This document shows positions 34,063-43,736 of a stretch of 64,000 nt of DNA, piece by piece. Both the position numbers and the translations under genes were made by a program. The DNA comes from JANNNX01 sp031398745. GTDB taxonomy: Bacteria; Actinomycetota; Acidimicrobiia; Acidimicrobiales; CADCSY01. Each line of letters begins with the position of its first letter. Positions within the stretch are counted from its first letter, which is position 1. Below the pieces are notes generated by a model that worked only from the letters and a program-made list of their open reading frames with translations, made no database searches and was not told the DNA's origin. The stretch covers positions 52,088-116,087 of the forward strand of contig JANNNX010000071.1 of the NCBI GenBank assembly GCA_031398745.1. The letters are read 5' to 3'.

Positions 34063-35190
34063 GTGAGCAACGTCGAGCACGTGCCGTCTCTCGGTCGAGG
34101 CGGCGTCCATCCGGTGGTCGAGCGCCTCGGCGCCTACAGCTGGCGACTCATCGGCATAGGCATCCTCGCCTGGGCGACCCTGGAGCTGTTGGGCCGACTC
34201 CGGCTGGTCGTCTTCCCGGTGCTGGTCGCTCTGCTCATCACGGTGGTGCTCACCCCACCGGCCCGCTGGCTGCGGGCCCGGGGCTGGCGACCGCTGGTCG
34301 CAGCCTGGACGGTGTTCCTCGGGTTCATCGGGGTGCTGGTGCTGGCCGGGTTCCTGGTCGTGCCGGCCATCGCCGACGAGTTCGACGACCTGGCCCAGAC
34401 CCTCGAGGACGGCGTCGAGGACATCAAGGTGTGGCTGGTCGACGACTCGCCCTTCGACGTCGATCGGAGACGGCTCGACGAACTCCAGGAGCAGGCCACC
34501 GACCGGCTGGGCGACGCCGTGTCGGGATCGGGCACGGTCCTGGTCGAGGGGGCGGTGTTGCTCCTCGAGGTGGCCGCCGGGATCGTGCTCGCCCTGGTCG
34601 TTACCTTCTTCCTGGTCAAGGACGGCGAGCGCTTCCAGGCGTGGGGCCTGGCCCGAGTGCCGATCGAGCAGCGACCGACGATGCGGAGGGTGGCCAACCG
34701 GGTGTGGCGCACCCTCGGCGGCTACCTGCGGGGCTCGGCCATGCTGGGCGCGGTCGAGTCGGCGGTCATCAGCATCGCCCTCCTCGGCGTCGGGGCTCGG
34801 CTGGTGGTGCCGGTGATGGTGGTCACCTTCCTGGCCGCCTTCGTTCCCTTCGCCGGAGCCGCCGCGGCCGGCGTGGTGGCCGTGCTCGTGGCCCTGGTCA
34901 CCGCGGGTCCGGTGGCGGCCCTGATCGTGGGAGTGGTGGCGCTGGTCGTCCAGCAACTCGACAACGACCTGCTCGCCCCCTGGGTGTTCGGCAAGGCACT
35001 GGATCTGCACCCGCTGGTCATCCTGCTGGCCATCGCCGCCGGCAGCAGCCTGGCCGGCCTGGCGGGCGCGTTCCTGGCGGTGCCGCTCACCGCGGTGGTG
35101 GTCAACGGCCTGGCCGAACTGCGTACCCCCGAAGCCGACCCCGCACCACCCCCTCCGCTCGAGGCGGGCGGGGGCACCGGGCCCGGATAG
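34063..35190 (+). CDS. AI-2E family transporter (permease)
   Basis: 375 residues with about eight helices in the AI-2E/PerM order: two N-terminal pairs (GILAWATLELLGRLRLVVFPVLVALLITVVLTPPARWLRARG), a soluble helical insert (~residues 100-160), FFLVKDGERF, and the C-terminal QQLDNDLLAPWVFGKALDLHPLVILLAI. Members export the AI-2 signal or move Na+/H+; the role here is open. Start GTG 34063. Confidence 0.88.
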   Translation: MSNVEHVPSLGRGGVHPVVERLGAYSWRLIGIGILAWATLELLGRLRLVVFPVLVALLITVVLTPPARWLRARGWRPLVAAWTVFLGFIGVLVLAGFLVVPAIADEFDDLAQTLEDGVEDIKVWLVDDSPFDVDRRRLDELQEQATDRLGDAVSGSGTVLVEGAVLLLEVAAGIVLALVVTFFLVKDGERFQAWGLARVPIEQRPTMRRVANRVWRTLGGYLRGSAMLGAVESAVISIALLGVGARLVVPVMVVTFLAAFVPFAGAAAAGVVAVLVALVTAGPVAALIVGVVALVVQQLDNDLLAPWVFGKALDLHPLVILLAIAAGSSLAGLAGAFLAVPLTAVVVNGLAELRTPEADPAPPPPLEAGGGTGPG

Positions 35191-35195
35191 CCGCC

Positions 35196-35453
35196 TCAGG
35201 CCTGGCCGACCGAGCGGAGCCGACGCAGCGGGGGCACGGTGGTGGGAGGCTGGCGGCGGGGCGGCAATGTGGCCAGCAACACCGCTGTGCTCCGGGTGAT
35301 CTCGGCCACTGCCTGCTCGAAGGCCGTGGCGTTGGCGGCCGACACGGTCTGGACGCCGCTGACCTTGCGGACGTACTGGCGAGCGGCAGCCTCGATCTCG
35401 GTCGGCGTGGCCGCCGGCTCGAGGCCCCGCAGGGTGGTGATGTTCCGGCACAT
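35196..35453 (-). CDS. DUF2277 family protein
   Basis: 85 residues. The start MCRNITTLRGLEPAATPTEI and the QYVRKVSG motif identify DUF2277. The family is small and uncharacterised; the fold resembles a DNA-binding or assembly domain. It is convergent with the AI-2E-type gene (5 bp apart) and divergent from the NtaA-like monooxygenase. Confidence 0.8.
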   Translation of the reverse strand: MCRNITTLRGLEPAATPTEIEAAARQYVRKVSGVQTVSAANATAFEQAVAEITRSTAVLLATLPPRRQPPTTVPPLRRLRSVGQA

Positions 35454-35505
35454 GGGTCGATCGTACGGCGCGGCTTAATCCTCCCGGCACAGGCCGGCCC
35501 ATCGT

Positions 35506-35523
35506 GCGAAACACGCACGCGCT
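35506..35523 (+). promoter_or_regulatory. 18-bp element upstream of NtaA-like gene 1
   Basis: GCGAAACACGCACGCGCT lies 50 bp before the ATG at 35574 (35523 to the start). It overlaps the dyad CGTGCG-AAACA-CGCACG (35503-35519). 14 of 18 bases match the element before the paralogue at 46684, at nearly the same distance from its start. Candidate operator of a shared regulator. Confidence 0.5.
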
Positions 35524-35573
35524 GGCCTGGACCCCTGGCCCAGACGGGGCGGCGCGAGCACAGGAGGACTCCG

Positions 35574-36875
35574 ATGACCGGTGACGACCGCTTCCACCTG
35601 GGGTGGTTCTGCAACTTCGTGGCCGACGAGTGGAACGGCACCTGGGGGGCCGACGGCGACACCTGGACCGGCGACTTCTACGTCGAGATGGCCCGGTCGC
35701 TCGAGCGGGCCTGCTTCGACTACATGATCCTGGAAGACAAGTGCATGGTGTCGACCGCCTACGGCGGCACCATGGAGATGGACCTCAAGCACGGCATCGC
35801 CCCGAAGCACGACCCCGCACCGCTGGCCACCCTCCTCGCCTACACCACACGGCGCCTCGGCATCGTGGCCACCCTGTCGACCAGCTTCTACCCGCCGTGG
35901 CTGCTGGCCCGGCTGTGCGCCACCATCGACCACATCGCCCGGGGCCGCTTCGGCTGGAACCTGGTGACCTCGGCCGAGGACCGGGCCGCCCAGAACTTCG
36001 GGATGGACAAGCTCTACGAGCACGACCTCCGCTACGAGATGGCCGACGAGTACACCCGGCTGGTCAAGGAGCTGTGGGACTCGTGGGACAGCGACGCGGT
36101 GATCCGAGACCGCGACACCGGCCACTACGCCGACCACACCAAGGTGCGCACCGTCGACTTCGTGGGCGAGTACTACGCCTCCCGGGGCCCGCTGAACACC
36201 GTCCGCCCGCCCCAGGGCCACCCGGTCATCTGCCAGGCCGGGGCGTCGCCCCGGGGCCGGCACTTCGCCTCCGCCCACGCCGACACCATCATCGCCGCCG
36301 CCTCCGGGGTGGCCGGCATGTTGGAGTACCGCAACGACATCCGCCGCCGGATGGAGGGCCACGGCCGCAACCCCGACGACTGCAAGGTCCTGTTCCTGAT
36401 CTCGCCGATCCTGGGCGAGACCGAGCAGGAGGCCCGAGCCCGCCAGCAGCGCTGGATGACCGACGACACCTTCATCGAGTACACGCTGGCCGAGATCTCC
36501 TCCATCACCGAGGTCGACTTCTCGCAGTTCGACCTGGATGCCCCCCTGCCGCCGGTGACCACCAACGGCGAGCGGGGCTCGCTGGAGAACTTCGTGAAGA
36601 AGGGTGAGGGAAAGACGCTGCGGGAGATGGCTGCCGGGGGGCTGTCGGACGCGGTCGAGCTGGTGGGAACGCCCGACCAGGTCGCCGAGCGGATGGGCGA
36701 GATCATGGACGAGGTGGGCGGAGACGGCTTCCTCATCACCAGTCCGGTGATGCGGCTCAACCGTCACTACATCACCGAGATCACCGATGGCCTGGTGCCC
36801 GCCCTGCAGCGCCGGGGTCTGTGCCGCACCGAGTACGCCTACGAGCAGTTCCGGGACAACCTGCTCGAGTTCTGA
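35574..36875 (+). CDS. NtaA/DmoA/EmoA-family FMN-dependent monooxygenase 1
   Basis: 433 residues of the luciferase-like monooxygenase fold. Family marks: FHLGWFCNFVADEW near the start, WTGDFYVEMARSLERACFDYM, SAEDRAAQNFGMD, and GTPDQVAERM with LITSP near the end. Characterised relatives oxidise nitrilotriacetate, EDTA, dimethyl sulfide or dibenzothiophene sulfone with FMNH2 from a separate reductase. One such reductase gene is nearby (37984-38484). The ribosome site is CAGGAGG. Its last 37 bp overlap the convergent oxidase gene. Its closest relative in the window is the product of 45377-46684. Confidence 0.87.
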   Translation: MTGDDRFHLGWFCNFVADEWNGTWGADGDTWTGDFYVEMARSLERACFDYMILEDKCMVSTAYGGTMEMDLKHGIAPKHDPAPLATLLAYTTRRLGIVATLSTSFYPPWLLARLCATIDHIARGRFGWNLVTSAEDRAAQNFGMDKLYEHDLRYEMADEYTRLVKELWDSWDSDAVIRDRDTGHYADHTKVRTVDFVGEYYASRGPLNTVRPPQGHPVICQAGASPRGRHFASAHADTIIAAASGVAGMLEYRNDIRRRMEGHGRNPDDCKVLFLISPILGETEQEARARQQRWMTDDTFIEYTLAEISSITEVDFSQFDLDAPLPPVTTNGERGSLENFVKKGEGKTLREMAAGGLSDAVELVGTPDQVAERMGEIMDEVGGDGFLITSPVMRLNRHYITEITDGLVPALQRRGLCRTEYAYEQFRDNLLEF

Positions 36876-37978
36876 GCCATCGCCGGTTGCCGAGGGCTGG
36901 TATCGCCCACCGCCGCCGCCACCAGCTCGTAGGAGCGAAGGCGCTCGGCCGGCAACGGGATCAGGTCCTGCACCATCAGCTCGTCGGCCCCGGTGGCCTC
37001 GGCCATGGTCGAGAGCAGCTCGCCGACCCGCTCGGGGTCGCCGGCCACCAGCCGGGGCCAGTGACCGGCGTCGTCGGGCTCGGCCGAGGAGAGGCCCCCC
37101 ATCTTCCCGACGGCTTCCCGCGGCGCCAGTAGGCGACGGGGCCGACCGGGCGCTCGAGCAAGTTGGCGATGGAACAGCTCGGCGCTGGCCCGCAGGACGG
37201 TCGCCTCGGCCTGGGAGTCGGCGCAGGTGACGTTCACCGCCAGCATTGCTCGGGGCCCGGTCTGCCGGCCGGGGTCGGGGGCGGGCTGGAACGACGAGCG
37301 GTACGTCCGCAGCGCCGGCACGGCCCCCGCCGGATCCACGAATCCGGCGTAGCAGTACGGCAGCCCGAGACGGGCGGCGAGGACCGCGCTGGTCAAGGTC
37401 GATCCGACCAGCCACGGCTCGGGGCCGGGCGCTCCGGTCGCGGTGGCCAGGGTGATCGCATCGTCGCCGTCGCCCTCCTCGCCGAGCCACCACAACACCT
37501 CGGCCACCCGCGCCTCCTGCGCCATCCAGTCCGAGAGCCCACCGAAGGGCCCGACGGGTAGGAGCTCGGGCTCGGAATCGGTCGATCCGCCGATGTCGTC
37601 CAGCCCGGGGCGATCGACCCGCAGGGCGAGGTCGACCTCGGCCGAGCCACCCGAGCGGCCGAGGCCCAGGTCGATGCGGCCCGGATGCATCGCAGCGAGG
37701 AGCCGGAAGGTCTCGGCCACGCGGAACGGGCTGGCGGAGTTGAGGAGCACGGCACCGGCACCCACCCGGATCGTCGCCGTCCGGGCGGCCACGGCGGCCA
37801 CCAGGACCTCGGGGTTGCTGGCCACGAGGGCGTGGCCCCGTCCGTGGTGTTCGGCCAGCCAGTACCGCTGGAAGCCGAGCTGCTCGGCCCGCGAGGCGAG
37901 CTCGAAGGTCCCGGCCAGCGCATCGGTGGCCGTCCCCCCGACCGGCACCGCTCCGAGGTCGACGATGGAGAGGTCCAC
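36839..37978 (-). CDS. LLM-class flavin-dependent oxidoreductase, MsnO8-like
   Basis: 379 residues of the bacterial-luciferase-like fold. The start LSIVDLGAVPVGG, AEHHGRGHALVASNPEVLVAAVAA, and VGAGAVLLNSASPFRVAETFRLL are typical of the MsnO8-like group. It follows the FMN reductase gene by 5 bp, so oxidase and reductase form a two-component pair. It ends the eight-gene minus-strand operon; its last 37 bp overlap the convergent NtaA-like gene. Confidence 0.85.
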   Translation of the reverse strand: MDLSIVDLGAVPVGGTATDALAGTFELASRAEQLGFQRYWLAEHHGRGHALVASNPEVLVAAVAARTATIRVGAGAVLLNSASPFRVAETFRLLAAMHPGRIDLGLGRSGGSAEVDLALRVDRPGLDDIGGSTDSEPELLPVGPFGGLSDWMAQEARVAEVLWWLGEEGDGDDAITLATATGAPGPEPWLVGSTLTSAVLAARLGLPYCYAGFVDPAGAVPALRTYRSSFQPAPDPGRQTGPRAMLAVNVTCADSQAEATVLRASAELFHRQLARAPGRPRRLLAPREAVGKMGGLSSAEPDDAGHWPRLVAGDPERVGELLSTMAEATGADELMVQDLIPLPAERLRSYELVAAAVGDTSPRQPAMAQNSSRLSRNCS

Positions 37979-37983
37979 CGCGG

Positions 37984-38484
37984 CTAGTCGAGGGGAGAGC
38001 GCAACGAGGCCAGCACCTGGGGTCGGGCGATCGTCAGCCAGGGCTCGAGCGCGCCCTCGTCGGCGGCCTGGCTGTCGAGCAGGTAGAGGGCCCGAGTCGG
38101 GCAGGTCGCTCCCAGCTCCACCAGCACCGGCTTGAGCAGCAGCTCGGGTGCCAGCTGGTGACCGGGACCGGCGCCCAGCATCAGCGGGATGCCGACCACA
38201 CCGGCCAACCCGTCGGCCGGGATCTGGTCGAGAAACAGCTTGAGCAGGCCGGTGTAGGTGGCCTTGTAGGTCGGGCTGGCGAAGACCACGACCGACGAGC
38301 TCCGCACCGCCTCGACCGCCTCGGTAACGGCCGGGTCGCCCCAGCCCAGCAGGCCGGCGCCGAGCTCGACGACGTCGACCACCACCTTTGGTGGCTCGCC
38401 CGAGATCGCCTCGGCCACCGCCCGCGCCGCCGTCAACGTCCTCGAACCGGGCTTCGGGTTGCCGGTGACCACCGCCATGTCCAT
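37984..38484 (-). CDS. NAD(P)H-dependent FMN reductase
   Basis: 166 residues with the flavodoxin-like fold of NADPH-dependent FMN reductases (SsuE/EmoB-like): VVTGNPKPGSRT phosphate loop at the start and FASPTYKATYTGLLKLFLDQI in the middle. It should supply FMNH2 to the neighbouring luciferase-like monooxygenases. Two near starts, ATG 38484 and 38478. A 97-bp gap separates it from the upstream MFS gene, so a secondary promoter is possible. Confidence 0.87.
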   Translation of the reverse strand: MDMAVVTGNPKPGSRTLTAARAVAEAISGEPPKVVVDVVELGAGLLGWGDPAVTEAVEAVRSSSVVVFASPTYKATYTGLLKLFLDQIPADGLAGVVGIPLMLGAGPGHQLAPELLLKPVLVELGATCPTRALYLLDSQAADEGALEPWLTIARPQVLASLRSPLD

Positions 38485-38581
38485 GGACGCCCAGCCCAGC
38501 CGAAGGCTGTGTCGGGAGGGCGTCGCCGTCGTGGCCAGACCATTGCGCCGCCTGTGCCCACGCCGCGGTCGGGGCCCGAGG

Positions 38582-39775
38582 TCACCGCGCCGCGGCCAGC
38601 GGTCCTGTGGTCGGGAGGTGGCGCCCGACGGCCACCACCAGCACTGCCCCCCCGACCAGCGACAGGGCCACCGCGACGAACACGGTCCGGGGGTCGAAGG
38701 CGGCGGCCAACATCCCGACGCCCACCGACCCGACCAACATCCCGGTGCTGCTGGCCATCCGAAACGTCGCCAGCCCGGCGGCCGCATCTCCGGCCAGGGC
38801 GACCAGCACCAGCGGCGGTCCGATCGTCGCCCCGGCGACGGCCAATCCGAAGAGCATCGACACCACCACGAACGACCAGGCCGCTCCGTGCAACGCCAGC
38901 ACCAGCGCGCAAAGGACGCCGACAGCCAGCGCCGCCAGCAGCGACGGCAGGATCCCGAGGCGGGCGACGATGGCCTCGGAGCGGCTGAGCACCCCGATCT
39001 CGACCGCCGAGAGGAGACCCACGGCTACACCGATGGTGGTGGCCGAGAGGCCCCGGGCGTCGCCCACCAGCGGCAAGGCGGTGTAGATCACCCCGCCTCG
39101 GAGGAAGTCGCCGGTCATGCCCAAGACGATGGCCAGCTTGGTGCCCGGAGGGCCGGCGAAGCTGGGCCAGCTGAGCCGGGCCTGCACCGGCCGTCCCGGC
39201 GCCAAGCGGGGCAGGGTCTGCCAGGTGAGGATGGTCATGGCCAGGCACACCGCGGCGCAGGCCCCGAAGGTGCTGCGGTAGCCGCCAGGGACCAAGCCGG
39301 CGATGAGCCCACCGACCGGCGCCCCGAGGGCGGCCCCGAAGAGGAAGGTGCGGTTGAACGAGCCGACCGCCTCGTGGTCGGTGTGGGACACCCGCAACGA
39401 GGCCTGGAGGCCAGCACCCATCAACAGGCCACTGCCCAGGCCCTGGACCACCCGGGCGACGAGGAGGAGGGGCAGGCCGCGGGCCAGGCCGAGGAGCACG
39501 CAGCTCACCCCGAAGGTGGCGATGCCCACGGCCAGCGCGCCTCGGGCATCGATGTAGGGGACGGCCCGAGTACCGAAGACGTCGACGGCCAGCATCCCCG
39601 CGAAGGTGGCGGCGATGAACAGTCCCATCCCGACGGCGTCGACGCCCACCTCCTCGGCGTAGAGGAGCTCGAAGGGGGCGGTCATGGCCAGAGCGAACCC
39701 GGCACCCACGGTGAGGCGCCGCAGGCGCCGGGCCGGGGGCGTCGCTCGGCCCTCGCCCTCTCCCCTGCCCCGCAC
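38582..39775 (-). CDS. MFS transporter in the monooxygenase operon
   Basis: 397 residues, twelve helices, with FELLYAEEVGVDAVGMGLFIAATFAGMLAVDVFGTRAVPYIDARGAL and RVVQGLGSGLLMGAGLQ. It resembles the second MFS gene of this locus (46783-48054), which has a parallel VDVVGTRLVPRLDGR segment, so the two are paralogues. It may export a product or toxic intermediate. The GTG start lies 5 bp after the permease stop. Confidence 0.83.
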   Translation of the reverse strand: MRGRGEGEGRATPPARRLRRLTVGAGFALAMTAPFELLYAEEVGVDAVGMGLFIAATFAGMLAVDVFGTRAVPYIDARGALAVGIATFGVSCVLLGLARGLPLLLVARVVQGLGSGLLMGAGLQASLRVSHTDHEAVGSFNRTFLFGAALGAPVGGLIAGLVPGGYRSTFGACAAVCLAMTILTWQTLPRLAPGRPVQARLSWPSFAGPPGTKLAIVLGMTGDFLRGGVIYTALPLVGDARGLSATTIGVAVGLLSAVEIGVLSRSEAIVARLGILPSLLAALAVGVLCALVLALHGAAWSFVVVSMLFGLAVAGATIGPPLVLVALAGDAAAGLATFRMASSTGMLVGSVGVGMLAAAFDPRTVFVAVALSLVGGAVLVVAVGRHLPTTGPLAAAR

Positions 39776-39780
39776 GGTCG

Positions 39781-40785
39781 TCAGTGCTCGATGCGGGGGT
39801 CGGCCGCCACCTGGCCGATGTCGACCACCGCGTTGCCGACGACGTAGAGCCCGCCGAGCACGAGGGTGATGCCGGCGATGGTGGTGAAGTCGCCCTTGGC
39901 GATGGCCTGGGAGGTGTAGAAGCCGAGGCCCGGCCACGCGAAGATCACCTCCACCACCAGCACCGCCGCGAACAGAGCGGCGAACTGGAGGCCGGCCATG
40001 GCCAGCATCGGTCCGACCGAGTTCCGGGTGGCGTGGCGGACCACCACCTGCAGCTCGCTGAGGCCCTTGGCCCGAGCGGTGCGGGCGAACTCCGAACGCA
40101 GGGTCTGCTGGAGGCTGCTGCGCAGTACCCGGCCGATGGCCACCGCCGGGGCCAGGGCCAGGCAGCAGGCGGGCATCACCAGGTGGAGCCAGGCGTCGCT
40201 GACCACGTCCCACCGGCCGGCCAGGACTCCGTCGAGCACCAGGAAGCCGCTCGGACCGGTGGGCGCGTCGTTGATCGAGGTGCGCCCGGTGGCCGGGAGC
40301 AACCCGAGGCGCCGGTAGAAGTAGATGATCCCGAGCAGAGCGGTCAGGAACACCGGCACCGACGCCACGCCGACCATCGCCACCTGGAGCACCCGGGCGC
40401 CTCGCCCGCGGCCGGAGGTGAGGACGCCGAAGAGGAGGCCCAAGGTCACCGCCAGGCCGAAGGCGACCAGCACCAGCTCGAGGGTCGCCGGCACGTAACC
40501 GGCCAGGTCCTCGGCCACCGGCTGGCGCGTGACGGCCGAGGTTCCGAGGTCGCCGGTGGCCACCCTCCCCACGTAGCGGGCGTACTGCACGACCATCGGG
40601 TCATCCAGACCCATCTCCCGCCGGGTCTCGGCCACCACCGTCTCCGATGCCCGCTCCCCGACCAGGGCCCGGGCCGGATCGACGGGCGACACCTGCTGGA
40701 GGACGAACACCGCGGCCGAGAGGGCCAGCAGGACCGGGACGATCGAGGCCGCCCGCCGGGCCAACAGGGTGAGCATCGCGCTCAC
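39781..40785 (-). CDS. dipeptide-type ABC transporter permease, DppB-like
   Basis: 334 residues with six helices and the DppB/OppB pattern (RRAASIVPVLLALSAAVFVLQQVSPVDPARALVG; ARTARAKGLSELQVVVRHATRNS is the EAA cytoplasmic loop). It forms the import channel with the next permease. GTG 40785 overlaps the upstream stop (GTGA); ATG 40776 is an alternative. Confidence 0.88.
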   Translation of the reverse strand: MSAMLTLLARRAASIVPVLLALSAAVFVLQQVSPVDPARALVGERASETVVAETRREMGLDDPMVVQYARYVGRVATGDLGTSAVTRQPVAEDLAGYVPATLELVLVAFGLAVTLGLLFGVLTSGRGRGARVLQVAMVGVASVPVFLTALLGIIYFYRRLGLLPATGRTSINDAPTGPSGFLVLDGVLAGRWDVVSDAWLHLVMPACCLALAPAVAIGRVLRSSLQQTLRSEFARTARAKGLSELQVVVRHATRNSVGPMLAMAGLQFAALFAAVLVVEVIFAWPGLGFYTSQAIAKGDFTTIAGITLVLGGLYVVGNAVVDIGQVAADPRIEH

Positions 40786-41666
40786 CGGTCCCGGATCCGG
40801 TCGCGGAGGGCATCGCCGCCGAGGTTCGAGACGACGGCCAGCAGGAACACCCCGGCGGCCGGCATGATCGGCACCCACCAGGCCTCGAACACGTAGGCCA
40901 CCCCCCGGGCGCTCATGGCCCCGAGCTCGGGCGCCGGCGCCGGCGCGCCCAGGCCCAAGAACGACAGACCGGCGAGGGTGAGCACCAGTGCGCCGACGTC
41001 GAGGCTGGCCGCCACGATGGTCGGCGGGACGGCCCCGGGGAGGAGGTGACGCAGCGTCAGGCGCAGGCGGCCGACACCGGCCAGCCGGGCCGCCTCCATG
41101 TGGGGTGAGCCCCGGAGGCGGTGCACCTCGCCTCGGACGATGCGGGCGTAGAGCGGCCACCACACGATGGCGATGGCGAACAGGGTGTGCTCGTAGGACG
41201 CTCCGATGGCGGCGGTCACCGCCACCGCCAGCACCGCGCCGGGCATGGCCATGAAGGTGTCGGTGATCCGCATGACCAGGCTGTCGACGATCCCGCCGGC
41301 GGCGCCGGCCACCAGACCCAGCGTGCCCCCGACGAGGACCCCGGAGCTGATGACCACCATGGCCCCCCACCAACTCGACCGGATGCCCATCAGCACCCGG
41401 CTGAACACGTCCCGACCGATCTCGTCGGTGCCGAAGAGGTGCTGGGCGCTGGGGGCGAGCAACGGGTCACCCGCCGGCGTGGTGGCCTCGTAGGGCGCCA
41501 GCACCGGGGCCGCCACCGCCACCACGAACACCAGGAAGAGGGCGCCGAGGGCCAGCCGGTCGGCGACCGGCGAGCCACCGAAAGTCCGGCGCAACCCCAC
41601 CCCGAGTCGTTCGCCGACCGACGACCGGCCGAGGGCCGGTGCCACGTAGGGCTCGGCCATGGCCAT
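40782..41666 (-). CDS. dipeptide-type ABC transporter permease, DppC-like
   Basis: 294 residues. The DppC start (LALGALFLVFVVAVAAPVLAPYEATTP... LFGTDEIGRDVFSRVLMGIRSS), the EAA loop (EAARLAGVGRLRLTLRHLLPG) and LAGLSFLGLGAPAP are all present. Pairs with the DppB-like gene. The ATG overlaps the upstream ATPase stop (TGATG). Confidence 0.88.
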   Translation of the reverse strand: MAMAEPYVAPALGRSSVGERLGVGLRRTFGGSPVADRLALGALFLVFVVAVAAPVLAPYEATTPAGDPLLAPSAQHLFGTDEIGRDVFSRVLMGIRSSWWGAMVVISSGVLVGGTLGLVAGAAGGIVDSLVMRITDTFMAMPGAVLAVAVTAAIGASYEHTLFAIAIVWWPLYARIVRGEVHRLRGSPHMEAARLAGVGRLRLTLRHLLPGAVPPTIVAASLDVGALVLTLAGLSFLGLGAPAPAPELGAMSARGVAYVFEAWWVPIMPAAGVFLLAVVSNLGGDALRDRIRDR

Positions 41667-43732
41667 CAGGACGCCTCGCCGGTGACCGGCTCGAACAGCT
41701 CGAGCACGGTCCGATCGGACGTGCCCCCCGATCCCGTGGGCTCCGATCCCGTGGCGTCCGAGCCCCTGGCCTCGGGGTGCGGACCCCCGACGTGGACGCA
41801 CGCCACCAGACGCCGCTTGGTGCCATCGACGCTCAGCAGGGTCGGACGGTCGCGGGCGCACGACGCCAGGCGTTCGTCGCAGCGGGGGTGGAAGGCGCAG
41901 CCGGTCGGCGGGGCGAGTGGGCTGGCCGGTTCGCCAGCCAGCCGTGCCGGCGGGGTCCCGGGGCGGGGAACGGCCGCCAGCAGCGCCTTGGTGTACGGGT
42001 GCGACGGCGCCTCCACGATCTCCTCGGCCAGCCCGCACTCGACGATCTCGCCCAGGTACATGACCGCGATCCGGTCAGCCACGAAGCGGGCCGCGGCCAG
42101 GTCGTGGGTGACGAACATCACCGCCATGCCCAGCTCGCGCCGCAGCCGTTGGAGGAGGTTGAGCACCGAGGCCGCCAACGAGGCGTCGAGGGCCGAGGTG
42201 GGCTCGTCACACAGGAGAAGCGACGGAGGCACGATGGTGGCCCGGGCGAAGGAGACCCGCTGGCGCTGCCCACCCGACAGGCTGGCCGGCTTGGCCCCCG
42301 CCACCTCGGGTGGCAGGCCGACCAGGCCGAGTGCCTCGACCACCCGACGGCGACGCTCGGCTCGCCCGATCGAGCGCCCCAGGCGCTCGCCGACCTGCTC
42401 CCCGACGGTCATCCAGGGGGTGAGCGAGGCACCCGCGTCCTGGAACACCATCTGGGGGTGGTCGTCGGCGCGCTCCAGGCGACCGGAGTCCGGCTCGAGC
42501 AGGCCGGCCGCCACCCGCAACAGCGTCGACTTGCCCGACCCCGACTCGCCGACGATGGCCACCGACTCGCCGGCGTGGACCTCGAGGACCACGTCCCGTA
42601 GGGCGGCCAACTTTTCTCGGCGCCCGAAGCCGCGACCCACCCAGAAGTGCTTCTCCACGTTCCCGCACCGAAGGACGGGCTCCGGTGACGAAGGCAGGAC
42701 CGCGGGGGTCGGGAAGGCCACGGTGGTGCCGCCACCCACCGGGTTGGGCTCCGGCGGGAGGATGCAGGCGACCTGGCCGGAATGGCCCTCGGCCGCCACC
42801 AACGCAGGGATCGCCATATCGCACGCGTCGTGGTGACCGGCGCAGCGAGGACCGAATGGGCACCCCGGCGGGTGGGCCCGGGGGTCGGGGGGCTCGCCGG
42901 AAAGGGTGGCGATGGCCCGACTCCGCGGGAGCGTCAGGTCGAGCCGCGACCGCAGGAGACCGCGGGTGTAGGGGTGGGCGGGGGCGTTGAGGACGCCGGC
43001 CATGGTGCCGACCTCGGCCAGCCGACCGCCGTACATGACCGCAACCCGGTCGGCGACCTGGGCGGCCACCCCGAAGTCGTGGGTGACGAGGACGAAGGTG
43101 CTCCCCAGCTCATCGCGCAGGTCGCGCAACAGGGCCAGGATCTGCGCCTGCACGGTCACGTCGAGGGCGGTGGTCGGCTCGTCCGCGATGACCAGGGCGG
43201 GGCTTCCGGCCACGGCCATGGCCAGCATCACCCGTTGGCGCAGCCCGCCCGACAGCTCATGGGGATAGGCCTGCATCCGCCGCGCCGGCTCGGGCACGCC
43301 GACCAGCTCGAGCAGCCGCTGGGCCTCCTCCGGAGAGCCGGCGGCCTCGCCGACCTGGCGGCCGATGCGCATGGTGGGGTTGAGCGAGGTCATCGGGTCC
43401 TGGAACACGGCCCCCAGGTGCCGGCGCCGGGTTGCTCGGCGCTCGCTGGCCGACGCCGAGACCATGTCGACCCCACACACCTCGACTCGCCCGGTGACCT
43501 CGGCCGGAGGATCACCCCCGAGGAGGCCGAGCATGGTCAGCCCGAGCACGCTCTTGCCCGACCCGGACTCGCCCACGATGGCCAGGATCTCGCCGGCGGC
43601 GATGTCGAGGGAGATGCCCCGCACTGCTCGCAGGGCGACGCCCTTACGCTTGAAGGTGACGTGCAGGTCCTCGATGCGGACCCGAGGCGGGGACAGTCCC
43701 GTCGGCGGCGGCTCGGCCATGGTCGTCGTCAT
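41666..43732 (-). CDS. fused double ATP-binding protein (DppD-DppF type)
   Basis: 688 residues: two ABC ATPase domains in one chain. Domain 1 has Walker A GESGSGKS (54-61), LSGGLRQRVMLA and ADEPTTALD; domain 2 has a second GESGSGKS near residue 392, LSGGQRQRVSFA and CDEPTSALD. Each ends with the oligopeptide-transporter Cys-rich tail (HPPGCPFGPRC, PTGCAFHPRC) that can hold an Fe-S cluster. It powers the importer. The fused form also occurs in EDTA and glutathione uptake systems. Confidence 0.9.
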   Translation of the reverse strand: MTTTMAEPPPTGLSPPRVRIEDLHVTFKRKGVALRAVRGISLDIAAGEILAIVGESGSGKSVLGLTMLGLLGGDPPAEVTGRVEVCGVDMVSASASERRATRRRHLGAVFQDPMTSLNPTMRIGRQVGEAAGSPEEAQRLLELVGVPEPARRMQAYPHELSGGLRQRVMLAMAVAGSPALVIADEPTTALDVTVQAQILALLRDLRDELGSTFVLVTHDFGVAAQVADRVAVMYGGRLAEVGTMAGVLNAPAHPYTRGLLRSRLDLTLPRSRAIATLSGEPPDPRAHPPGCPFGPRCAGHHDACDMAIPALVAAEGHSGQVACILPPEPNPVGGGTTVAFPTPAVLPSSPEPVLRCGNVEKHFWVGRGFGRREKLAALRDVVLEVHAGESVAIVGESGSGKSTLLRVAAGLLEPDSGRLERADDHPQMVFQDAGASLTPWMTVGEQVGERLGRSIGRAERRRRVVEALGLVGLPPEVAGAKPASLSGGQRQRVSFARATIVPPSLLLCDEPTSALDASLAASVLNLLQRLRRELGMAVMFVTHDLAAARFVADRIAVMYLGEIVECGLAEEIVEAPSHPYTKALLAAVPRPGTPPARLAGEPASPLAPPTGCAFHPRCDERLASCARDRPTLLSVDGTKRRLVACVHVGGPHPEARGSDATGSEPTGSGGTSDRTVLELFEPVTGEAS

Positions 43733-43736
43733 GCGC